Source: QZKY01 sp964488675 | Lineage (GTDB): Bacteria; Pseudomonadota; Gammaproteobacteria; Burkholderiales; Burkholderiaceae_D | Direction: 5' to 3' | Assembly (NCBI GenBank): GCA_964488675.1 | Contig: CAZAWA010000098.1 | Coordinates: 1 to 7,201 of the forward strand | DNA: 7,201 bases | Part shown: piece after piece, positions 1 to 5,526 of the stretch | Layout of the letters: every line of letters begins with the position of its first letter | Numbering within the stretch: position 1 is the stretch's first letter | The notes under the pieces: generated by a model | The model's database searches: none | Seen by the model: only the letters and a program-made list of their open reading frames with translations | Told to the model about the DNA's origin: nothing | Translations under genes and position numbers: made by a program

Positions 1-1
1 G

Positions 2-178
2 ACGCAGAGCGATCGGGTCGAAAGCCCATTGCCAGTTCTGTTGATACCGGTCACGCCATTGTTGATAGGCGGTGGCCTCCTCCTGCGAAACGCGGTCGAT
101 TGCCATCTCCGAGATCGGCGTGAGGAAGGCGAGCGACCCTACGGCAGCGCTGCGCACGCCCTGCGGCGACAGGGTCAA
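2..178 (-). CDS. partial minus-strand coding fragment, unknown function
   Basis: Read on the minus strand from about 178 to the left edge there is an open frame of 59 codons with no stop and a convincing protein texture. It has a hydrophobic/small stretch (AAVGSLAFLTPISEMAI), then an amphipathic, aromatic-rich segment (EEATAYQQWRDRYQQNW), then WAFDPIALR at the edge. The plus-strand frame over the same bases gives an implausible Arg/Leu-rich peptide unrelated to any ABC ATPase. The segment occupies the place where the first ~74 residues of CysA should be encoded, so it is foreign to the cys locus. The reading frame stays formally open into the cysA antisense, so the true boundary of homology is not visible; I place it near 179-190. 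I do not recognise the family. The gene continues outside the window. Confidence 0.45.
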   Translation of the reverse strand, partial: MTLSPQGVRSAAVGSLAFLTPISEMAIDRVSQEEATAYQQWRDRYQQNWQWAFDPIALR

Positions 179-187
179 TTCGCCTGC

Positions 188-1078
188 TTGCGAGAGCGGC
201 AGGTCGGATTCGTATTCCAGCACTATACGCTGTTTCGTCACATGACCGTGTTTGAAAATGTCGCGTTCGGCCTGCGTGTTAAACCGCGCAAACATCGACC
301 GAGCGAAGCCATCATCAAAAAGAAAGTGAATGACCTGCTGGAACTGGTGCAACTCGGCTGGGTGCACGACCGCTTCCCGACACAACTCTCCGGTGGTCAG
401 CGTCAACGGATTGCGCTTGCGCGCGCGCTGGCAGTCGAGCCGCGCGTACTGCTGCTGGACGAACCGTTCGGCGCGCTGGATGCCAAAGTTCGCAAGGAAC
501 TGCGCCGCTGGTTGCGCAGCCTGCACGATGAACTGCATATCACCTCGATCTTCGTCACGCACGATCAGGAAGAGGCTTTGGAAGTCGCCGATCGAATCGT
601 GCTGATGAATCACGGCAAGGTCGAACAGGTCGGCAGTCCGACGGAAGTATATGACAAGCCAGCCTCCCCATTTGTCTACGGCTTCCTCGGCAATGTCAAC
701 CTGTTCCATGGTCGCGTTGACGGCAAGGATATCCGTGTCGGTCAACAGAGCATCTCAAACGGAGACGCCGGCGATCTGGAACAAGGTGCGCAGGTAGTCG
801 CCTTTGCCAGACCGCATGAACTGACCATTGTTCCCTACACCGAACAGGGCGCTGGCGTGGCGGCAACCATCGACCGGATACTCTCATTCGGCGTCACTAC
901 CCGTATCGAACTGACAGCCGTCAGCGGCGCCAGCAACGACAGTCCGCTCCAGCATTTTGAAGTCGAACTGCCAAGACAGCAATCCAATGGCTTCCACTGG
1001 ACGGAGGGCGCAAAGGTACGCCTCGTTCCGTCGCATCTCGCCGTATTCGAACATAGCGGGCAGGACTGGGTGATCTGA
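188..1078 (+). CDS. cysA: sulfate/thiosulfate ABC transporter ATP-binding protein CysA, 5'-truncated (no Walker A)
   Basis: This is the cytoplasmic ATPase that powers the CysTWA sulfate/thiosulfate importer. Recognisable CysA begins at RERQVGF (191) and continues with the Q-loop FVFQHY, the conserved FRHMTVF block, the ABC signature LSGGQRQ (386-406), Walker B LLLDEP (449-466), an H-loop in FVTHDQEEA, and the C-terminal TOBE-type domain ending at 1078. Full CysA proteins are about 350-365 residues; roughly the first 74, including the Walker A P-loop, are missing. None of the three plus-strand frames over 1-190 contains a GPSGxGKT-like motif, so this is replacement, not a frameshift. The frame stays open to the window start and a TTG at 29 could nominally start it, but the residues it would add are not CysA-like and no ribosome site is evident. 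As written the product could not bind ATP normally. It is either a truncated pseudogene or a real gene cut by an assembly error. No cysB follows, unlike many Burkholderiales cysTWA clusters. Confidence 0.85.
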   Translation: MRERQVGFVFQHYTLFRHMTVFENVAFGLRVKPRKHRPSEAIIKKKVNDLLELVQLGWVHDRFPTQLSGGQRQRIALARALAVEPRVLLLDEPFGALDAKVRKELRRWLRSLHDELHITSIFVTHDQEEALEVADRIVLMNHGKVEQVGSPTEVYDKPASPFVYGFLGNVNLFHGRVDGKDIRVGQQSISNGDAGDLEQGAQVVAFARPHELTIVPYTEQGAGVAATIDRILSFGVTTRIELTAVSGASNDSPLQHFEVELPRQQSNGFHWTEGAKVRLVPSHLAVFEHSGQDWVI

Positions 1079-1094
1079 CCCTCAATCTCACTTG

Positions 1095-1144
1095 AGGACG
1101 ATGACCGAATGATTGCGAAAATGTAATCTTACGGTCATCGTCCT
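1095..1144. repeat. 13-bp perfect inverted repeat, long hairpin after cysA
   Basis: AGGACGATGACCG (1095-1107) and its exact complement CGGTCATCGTCCT (1132-1144) flank a 24-base loop. Inside the loop a second stem can form between GATTGCG (1111-1117) and TGTAATC (1122-1128), with two G-U pairs and an AAAA tetraloop, so the whole folds as one nested stem of about 50 bases. It begins 16 bases after the cysA stop. No T-run follows on either strand, so it is not a classical intrinsic terminator. It may stabilise the 3' end of the cysA transcript, act with Rho, or be a copy of a dispersed palindromic repeat. Confidence 0.7.
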
Positions 1145-1182
1145 GTCGGCTTGAATTCATTAAAATGCGCTCTATCAACTGC

Positions 1183-1191
1183 TGATATGAT
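1183..1191 (+). promoter_or_regulatory. candidate extended -10 promoter for the micro-ORF
   Basis: TGATATGAT is an extended -10 element (TG-N followed by TATGAT, five of six matches to TATAAT). No good -35 sits 16-18 bases upstream, which is tolerated for extended -10 promoters. Transcription would begin near 1198 and give a leader of about 40 bases carrying the AGGAGGA ribosome site. Placement is by eye only. Confidence 0.35.
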
Positions 1192-1238
1192 GTCAGCGGG
1201 CAAACTAGGTACAACCTGTTTATAGGAGGAGCCATTCC

Positions 1239-1322
1239 ATGAAACGCACGCAATTATTTGCCCTTTTCCTCGTCGCATCGACCTTGCCGTTGGTTGGCGT
1301 TGCAGCAAACGCTTTAGGGTGA
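1239..1322 (+). CDS. 27-residue signal-peptide-like micro-ORF
   Basis: ATG at 1239 is preceded by a near-perfect Shine-Dalgarno, AGGAGGA (1224-1230), with 8-base spacing, the strongest ribosome site in the window. The 27 codons give a basic start (MKRTQ), a hydrophobic core (LFALFLVASTLPLVGV) and an AANA-type signal-peptidase motif, then LG and a TGA stop. It looks like a complete Sec signal peptide with almost no mature protein after it. Three readings are possible: a true small exported or membrane peptide; the remnant of an exported-protein gene whose body was lost; or a leader peptide controlling something. Bases after the stop show no continuation of an exported protein in the same frame. 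A hairpin at 1314-1333 overlaps the last codons. The convergent GST gene ends 62 bases further on. I do not recognise a family. Confidence 0.45.
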   Translation: MKRTQLFALFLVASTLPLVGVAANALG

Positions 1323-1333
1323 ACACGCCCTAA
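1314..1333. terminator. terminator-like hairpin between convergent genes
   Basis: TTAGGGTG (1314-1321) pairs with CGCCCTAA (1326-1333) as an 8-bp stem with one G-U pair and an AACA loop. It overlaps the stop codon of the micro-ORF and lies 51 bases beyond the stop of the minus-strand GST gene, so it could serve transcripts from both sides. No strong T-tract follows in either direction, so an intrinsic-terminator call is tentative. Confidence 0.4.
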
Positions 1334-1384
1334 TCTCATTCAACAATTTGCGTCGATTGCACAGCCGATTGGCCAAGACAGGTT

Positions 1385-2014
1385 TCAGTTTTCGTGCTGC
1401 ACCCATGCCCGCACCGATGCGCGTACCCATTGCGTGTGCACGAATCGCCTGATTTTTTCCGGCACCGGGTCGCCATTCGCCACCAGACGGTTGAGCGTTA
1501 CCGCCAGTTCCGTATCTGCGATGCACCACGCGCCGAACAGGTTTCCGGCATCGCCCCCAATGAGACTGTCGGCAACACGGATGAGCTTTTCCGCATCCGT
1601 GCGACCGGCCTCGGACAAGGGTGCATCAGTCGGCTCCCCGAACATGACCGTCGTCGGCCGATCCTGCCGCAGCGCCAGGAGATCGCTGCGGATCCATGCC
1701 TGCAATTGCCTTGTCCTTGCCCTTTGTCGCAAATCCGCAGGGAACACCGAGGGATAAACGGGTGGCGGAAACACCTCTTCCAGATATTCAATAATCGCTG
1801 ACGATTCCGCCAGAGCAAAATCGCCGTGAACCAATGACGGGATTTTGCCTGTCAATGACAACCCCTGATAGCCCGTCTCCAGATGGTGCTTTTCGCGAAT
1901 GTTTATCTGTATTGCCTCGAACGGCAAACCCTTTTCCTTCAAAGCAATGTAGGCGAACATCGCGTAGGGGCTGGTGTGGTTGCTATCGATATACAGCGTC
2001 AATCCGTTTTGCAT
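1385..2014 (-). CDS. yfcF: glutathione S-transferase, YfcF-like
   Basis: A 209-residue cytosolic glutathione S-transferase that matches my memory of E. coli YfcF (about 214 residues) throughout. The N-terminal thioredoxin-fold domain has SPY at 15-17 near the expected catalytic position, the cis-Pro in KIPSL (Pro59), and the glutathione gamma-glutamyl-binding ESSAI with Glu70-Ser71. The helical C-terminal domain carries the conserved AWIRSDLLALRQDRPTTV block and LFGAWCIADTELA. YfcF-type enzymes have glutathione transferase and peroxidase activity and are linked to oxidative-stress tolerance. The exact substrate here is unknown. The ATG at 2014 is chosen because homology begins within a few residues; no clear Shine-Dalgarno precedes it. 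It lies 81 bases downstream of cysK on the same strand and may be read from the same transcript, coupling thiol protection to cysteine synthesis. Confidence 0.88.
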   Translation of the reverse strand: MQNGLTLYIDSNHTSPYAMFAYIALKEKGLPFEAIQINIREKHHLETGYQGLSLTGKIPSLVHGDFALAESSAIIEYLEEVFPPPVYPSVFPADLRQRARTRQLQAWIRSDLLALRQDRPTTVMFGEPTDAPLSEAGRTDAEKLIRVADSLIGGDAGNLFGAWCIADTELAVTLNRLVANGDPVPEKIRRFVHTQWVRASVRAWVQHEN

Positions 2015-2061
2015 GGGGTTTTTTTCAAGACCGTGGCGTCAATTTCAATTTTGAATCTACA

Positions 2062-2083
2062 TCATTTGCAGCGCGGCAAATGA
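2062..2083. repeat. 8-bp stem hairpin between cysK and the GST gene
   Basis: TCATTTGC (2062-2069) and GCAAATGA (2076-2083) form a perfect 8-bp stem with a 6-base GC-only loop apart from one A. In the direction of cysK transcription it starts 13 bases after the cysK stop and is followed by AT-rich sequence without a clear T-run. It could weaken read-through from cysK into the GST gene or protect the cysK mRNA end. Confidence 0.45.
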
Positions 2084-2095
2084 GTGGCGTTGGCA

Positions 2096-3073
2096 TTATG
2101 TCGGCAAGCCAGCCGCGTCAAACACGCCTTCAAACAGAACGGAACTCAGGTAACGCTCGCCCGAATCCGGCAGGATGGCGACAATGGTTTTGCCGGCGTT
2201 TTCCGGCTTTTGCGCCAGTCGCACCGCGGCGGCCACTGCCGCACCCCCTGATATGCCGGAGATGATGCCTTCCTCGCGAGTCAGCCTGCGCGCGAAGTCA
2301 ATCGCGTCTTCATTGGTAACCGTTTCTATACCGTCTATCAGTGTCAGATCCAGCACATCCGGAACGAAGCCCGCGCCAATGCCCTGAATCTTGTGCGGGC
2401 CTGGCTTGAGCGGCTCGCCGGCCCGCGCCTGACTGAGTATGGGACTGGCTGTCGGCTCCACGGCAATGGACTGCAACGCCTGTTTGCGTGTCTGCTTGAA
2501 GTAGCGGGAAACACCCGTGATGGTGCCACCCGTGCCGACGCCTGCGACAAAGATATCGACCTTGCCGTTCGTCGCCTCCCAGATCTCAGGTCCGGTAGTC
2601 GCTTCGTGAATCGCCGGATTGGCCGGGTTCTTGAACTGTTGCAGCAGTACATACCGGTTCGGATCGGAGGCTGCAATCTCTTCCGCTTTCGCGATAGCCC
2701 CGCCCATGCCGCGCGCGCCTTCGGTCAATACCAGCTTGGCACCGTAAGCCAGCAGCAATTTTCGCCGCTCGATGCTCATCGTCTCCGGCATCGTCAGCGT
2801 CAATGGAATGCCGCGCGCTGCGGCAACGAACGCCAGCGCAATGCCGGTATTGCCGCTGGTGGGCTCTATCAACTCCTTGCCGGGGCCAAGCATGCCGCGC
2901 TTTTCGGCGTCCCAGATCAGGGCGGCGCCAATGCGATCCTTGACCGAATAGGCCGGATTGCGCCCTTCAACCTTGACCAGTACGGCAGCTTTTGCATCAC
3001 CAACAATGCGATTGAGCTTGATCAGCGGCGTCTTGCCGATGGACTGCGAATTGTCTTCAAACCAGTTTGACAT
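2096..3073 (-). CDS. cysK: cysteine synthase A (O-acetylserine sulfhydrylase)
   Basis: PLP enzyme making L-cysteine from O-acetylserine and sulfide, the final step of assimilation; cytosolic, usually a homodimer. The 325 residues contain the PLP lysine in NPAYSVKDRIG (Lys45), the substrate loop PTSGNTG (71-77), the CysK-type QQFKNPANPAIHE segment, the phosphate-binding GTGGT (180-184), and C-terminal SGERYLSSVLFEG. The last features favour CysK over CysM. One small departure from the E. coli enzyme as I recall it is GISGGAA where GISSGAA is usual. The frame is open upstream to 3208, but ATG 3073 is chosen because MSNWFEDNSQSIGKTPLI is the family N-terminus and AGGGAG stands 6 bases before it. 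It follows the rhodanese gene by 22 bases and is probably co-transcribed with it. Confidence 0.95.
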   Translation of the reverse strand: MSNWFEDNSQSIGKTPLIKLNRIVGDAKAAVLVKVEGRNPAYSVKDRIGAALIWDAEKRGMLGPGKELIEPTSGNTGIALAFVAAARGIPLTLTMPETMSIERRKLLLAYGAKLVLTEGARGMGGAIAKAEEIAASDPNRYVLLQQFKNPANPAIHEATTGPEIWEATNGKVDIFVAGVGTGGTITGVSRYFKQTRKQALQSIAVEPTASPILSQARAGEPLKPGPHKIQGIGAGFVPDVLDLTLIDGIETVTNEDAIDFARRLTREEGIISGISGGAAVAAAVRLAQKPENAGKTIVAILPDSGERYLSSVLFEGVFDAAGLPT

Positions 3074-3079
3074 AATGTT

Positions 3080-3085
3080 CTCCCT
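3080..3085 (-). promoter_or_regulatory. ribosome-binding site deciding the cysK start
   Basis: Minus-strand AGGGAG lies 6 bases before ATG 3073. It supports this start over upstream in-frame starts up to 3208, which would lie inside the rhodanese gene. Confidence 0.75.
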
Positions 3086-3095
3086 ATATCGCTTG

Positions 3096-3623
3096 TCAGT
3101 CTTGTATCCATGGAAGGCCGTGATACCGCCATCCGTTATATGTTCCGCGCTGCTGGTGACTGTCGAGTTCTCCCTCGAAGCCTTCCAGCACATTGATCGC
3201 GTTTGCATATCCTGCCTGCGTCAGGGCCTCGGCGGCCGAAGCTGAACGGATGCCGCTCCGACACAGCAGCAGCACCGGCTTATCCTTCGATGCAATCGCT
3301 TGCACCTGCTCCACAAAATGCGGATTGGGCGCCATATCCGGCCCGAAGCGCCACGCGACATGTGGCGTTTCCGGCACACGCCCGACATATTTGCGCTCTT
3401 CAGGCGTGCGGACATCGATCAGCACCCCCGCGCCCGACTGCACCAGCGCCCACGCCTCGGGCGGATAAACCAGTCCGGCAAACGGTGCGCCAAATGTCTG
3501 CGAACGATGCCGCGCTCGCTCCAGCAGTGCATCAGGCGTTTCTGCGACATCGTTATGGGGGGCATTTCCGGACACAGCGAACCTCGCTATCAATGTGGTG
3601 ATTTTATTATTGAGCAGTTGCAT
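3096..3623 (-). CDS. single-domain rhodanese-like sulfurtransferase
   Basis: A 175-residue protein with one rhodanese domain: the start motif VLIDVRTPEE (Asp70, Arg72), the central PVLLLCRSGIRS with persulfide-forming Cys121 in a six-residue active loop (CRSGIR), and the C-terminal NVLEGFEGE...GWRYHGLPW block. Rhodaneses carry sulfane sulfur as a cysteine persulfide and transfer it to thiols or cyanide; the physiological partner here is not shown by sequence. The first ~45 residues precede the domain and look variable, with no signal peptide I would defend, so the protein is probably cytosolic. ATG 3623 has a weak GAGAA-type ribosome site. The gene is first in the minus-strand operon with cysK 22 bases on, which suggests a role in moving thiosulfate- or cysteine-derived sulfur around cysteine synthesis. 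Confidence 0.88.
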   Translation of the reverse strand: MQLLNNKITTLIARFAVSGNAPHNDVAETPDALLERARHRSQTFGAPFAGLVYPPEAWALVQSGAGVLIDVRTPEERKYVGRVPETPHVAWRFGPDMAPNPHFVEQVQAIASKDKPVLLLCRSGIRSASAAEALTQAGYANAINVLEGFEGELDSHQQRGTYNGWRYHGLPWIQD

Positions 3624-3644
3624 TATTTCTCAAAATATTTAAAT

Positions 3645-3672
3645 ATCCTATCAAAATAACCAATAGTCATAA
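3645..3672 (-). promoter_or_regulatory. candidate promoter of the rhodanese-cysK operon
   Basis: On the minus strand TTATGA (3672-3667) is followed after 16 bases by TAGGAT (3650-3645), preceded by TG-A, an extended -10 context. The match is only moderate. The start would be near 3638, leaving a very short leader that contains half of a 12-bp palindrome, ATATTTAAATAT (3635-3646). Confidence 0.3.
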
Positions 3673-3728
3673 GAAATCACATGAGCATGAGCCTGTTGTC
3701 CCGAGTTTAATTTTGCGTTTTGGCATCC

Positions 3729-3749
3729 TATATGTCAATAATTCATATA
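3729..3749. promoter_or_regulatory. candidate LysR-type (CysB) recognition box
   Basis: TATATG (3729-3734) and CATATA (3744-3749) are a perfect 6-bp inverted repeat around 9 bases and contain the LysR-family T-N11-A core (T3733, A3745). The centre, 3739, is about 66 bases upstream of the predicted cysI start site, the position typical of LysR recognition sites. A second imperfect dyad, AATGA-GT-TCATT (3754-3765), is centred near -45, where activation half-sites usually lie. CysB, which responds to acetylserine, is the expected regulator of these genes. That identity is inferred; no cysB gene is in the window. Confidence 0.45.
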
Positions 3750-3770
3750 AGCAAATGAGTTCATTGTAGT

Positions 3771-3798
3771 TTGGAAATATCAACGACTTGCTTATGAT
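3771..3798 (+). promoter_or_regulatory. sigma-70 promoter of the cysI-DUF934-cysH operon
   Basis: TTGGAA (3771-3776), a 16-base spacer and TATGAT (3793-3798) match the -35 and -10 consensus at four and five of six positions. The start would be near 3805, leaving a leader of about 27 bases before cysI. The weak -35 fits a promoter needing an activator. The candidate LysR box lies directly upstream. Confidence 0.55.
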
Positions 3799-3831
3799 CC
3801 CATATCCAAAACACCTTACCGGGAACTTTTA

Positions 3832-5526
3832 ATGTACCGCTACGATCAATACGACCAGACCATCGTTAACGAACGCGTCGCGCTGTTCCGCGACCAGGTG
3901 CGGCGGCGGTTAGCCGATGATCTGACCGAGGATGAATTCCGTCCCCTTCGTCTGCAAAATGGCCTGTACCTGCAGCGCCATGCCTACATGCTGCGCATCG
4001 CCATCCCCTACGGCCTGCTGTCATCCAATCAGGTGCGCAAGTTCGCGCACATCGCGCGCACCTACGATCGCGGCTACGGCCACTTCACCACCCGCCAGAA
4101 CATCCAGTTCAACTGGGTCAAGCTGGAGGAGACACCGGACATCCTCGAAGAGCTTGCCTCGGTCGAAATGCATGCCATCCAGACTTCTTGCAATTGCTTT
4201 CGCAACATCACTTCCGATCAATACGCAGGGGTCGCCAAAGATGAAATCATCGACCCGCGCCCGTATGCCGAAATCCTGCGCCAGTGGAGCACCTTCCATC
4301 CGGAATTTGCCTTTTTGCCACGCAAGTTCAAGGTGGCAATCAATGGCGCAGCCGAAGATCGCGCTGTGACCGCCGCGCACGACATTGGCCTGACCGTGTT
4401 GCACAACGCTGCGGGTGAAGTCGGATTTCGCGTGATGGTTGGCGGCGGGCTGGGGCGCACGCCAATCATCGGCAGCGTGATCCGCGAATTCCTGCCCTGG
4501 CCGCATGTCCTGACCTATATCGAGGCGATCCTGCGCGTCTACAACCAGTACGGCCGCCGCGACAACATGTACAAGGCTCGGATCAAGATCCTGGTGAAGG
4601 CGCTCGGAAGCGATGAGTTCGCTCAGGAAGTGGAGGACGAATGGGCGCACCTCAAGGACGGCCCCGGCACGCTGACGACCGAGGAAATACAGCGCGTTTC
4701 CCGTCATTTTTCCGCGCCATCCTATGCTTCGCAACCGGCAAATGATGATTCGCTGGAACAGCACAAGCGAGAAAACAAAGCATTTTCCAGCTGGCTCAAG
4801 CGCAATGTCAAGCCGCACAAGGTCGACGGTTACAACGCCGTCGTGCTGTCGCTGAAAAAGAACGGCGTGCCGCCGGGCGATGCCACTGCCGAACAGCTGG
4901 ATGTCATTGCCGATCTTGCAGATCGCTACAGCTTCGGCGAATTGCGCGTCACGCACGAACAGAACCTGGTGCTTTCCGATGTACGCAGCCATGACCTGCA
5001 TGAACTCTGGGAACAAGCCAAGGCCAGCGGTCTGGCGACGCCGAACATCGGCCTGCTAACCGATATCGTTTGTTGCCCGGGAGGCGACTACTGCGCGCTG
5101 GCGAACGCAAAATCAATTCCGATCGCACAGGCCATCACCGAGCGCTTCGACAACCTCGACTACCTGCACGATATCGGCGAGATTGAACTCAACCTGTCCG
5201 GCTGCATCAACGCGTGCGGGCATCACCATGTCGGCAATATCGGCATCCTCGGCGTCGACAAGGTCGGCAGCGAGTGGTATCAGGTGTCGCTTGGGGGATC
5301 GCAAGGGAACGACACGGCTATCGGCAAGATCATCGGTCCGGCATTCGCCGCCGACCAGATGCCCGATGTCATCGAGCGCATCATCGAGGTCTACCTGCGC
5401 GAACGCAATGGCGAGGAACGATTCGTCGACACTGTGCGCCGTCTCGGTATCGCACCTTTCCGCGACCATGTGTACGCCACACCCATCGCATCAAATCAGG
5501 CCATCACGGAGGAAGCCAATGTCTGA
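3832..5526 (+). CDS. cysI: assimilatory sulfite reductase hemoprotein (nitrite/sulfite reductase family)
   Basis: Cytosolic siroheme/[4Fe-4S] enzyme reducing sulfite to sulfide with six electrons. The 564 residues show the two-fold ferredoxin-like/siroheme repeat of the family. The likely substrate-binding basic residues are Arg88 in HFTTRQNIQ, Arg124 in CFRN, and Lys165 and Lys167 in PRKFKVAI. The cluster ligands are Cys415 and Cys421 (CPGGDYC) and Cys458 and Cys462 (SGCINACGHHH), the last of which also binds siroheme. The ATG is chosen for the MYRYDQYDQ start common to betaproteobacterial homologues; only a weak GGGAA precedes it. No CysJ flavoprotein is adjacent, so electrons probably come from ferredoxin or another carrier. 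One oddity is residues 118-125, which read TSCNCFRN where I recall TSGNCIRN. The gene's end overlaps the DUF934 gene by 8 bases. Confidence 0.95.
   Translation: MYRYDQYDQTIVNERVALFRDQVRRRLADDLTEDEFRPLRLQNGLYLQRHAYMLRIAIPYGLLSSNQVRKFAHIARTYDRGYGHFTTRQNIQFNWVKLEETPDILEELASVEMHAIQTSCNCFRNITSDQYAGVAKDEIIDPRPYAEILRQWSTFHPEFAFLPRKFKVAINGAAEDRAVTAAHDIGLTVLHNAAGEVGFRVMVGGGLGRTPIIGSVIREFLPWPHVLTYIEAILRVYNQYGRRDNMYKARIKILVKALGSDEFAQEVEDEWAHLKDGPGTLTTEEIQRVSRHFSAPSYASQPANDDSLEQHKRENKAFSSWLKRNVKPHKVDGYNAVVLSLKKNGVPPGDATAEQLDVIADLADRYSFGELRVTHEQNLVLSDVRSHDLHELWEQAKASGLATPNIGLLTDIVCCPGGDYCALANAKSIPIAQAITERFDNLDYLHDIGEIELNLSGCINACGHHHVGNIGILGVDKVGSEWYQVSLGGSQGNDTAIGKIIGPAFAADQMPDVIERIIEVYLRERNGEERFVDTVRRLGIAPFRDHVYATPIASNQAITEEANV
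5508..5512 (+). promoter_or_regulatory. ribosome-binding site inside cysI for the DUF934 gene
   Basis: GGAGG lies 6 bases before ATG 5519, within the last codons of cysI. It sets the DUF934 start. Frames open upstream to 5183 are antedated by this site and by the family N-terminus. Confidence 0.75.

Noticed and set aside
29..187. TTG at 29 as the start of cysA, giving a 349-residue protein
   Set aside because: The residues before RERQVGF are Arg/Leu-rich and unlike CysA, no Walker A is present, no ribosome site is seen, and the minus strand reads as a better protein there.
2393..3070. 225-codon plus-strand open frame
   Set aside because: Antisense shadow of cysK, whose PLP motifs are clear on the other strand.
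2096..3208. Longer cysK starting at 3208
   Set aside because: The extra 45 residues overlap the rhodanese gene and do not look like CysK; ATG 3073 has AGGGAG at the right spacing.
3681..3692. Tandem ATGAGC repeat in the control region
   Set aside because: Only two 6-base units with no placement logic relative to either promoter; chance is sufficient.
4021..5016. 331-codon minus-strand open frame
   Set aside because: It lies wholly inside the well-supported cysI and mirrors its codon pattern; no motif or ribosome site supports it.
5183..5518. Upstream extension of the DUF934 frame to 5183
   Set aside because: The added 112 residues are a Ser/Arg-rich shadow of cysI; the family N-terminus and GGAGG mark 5519.
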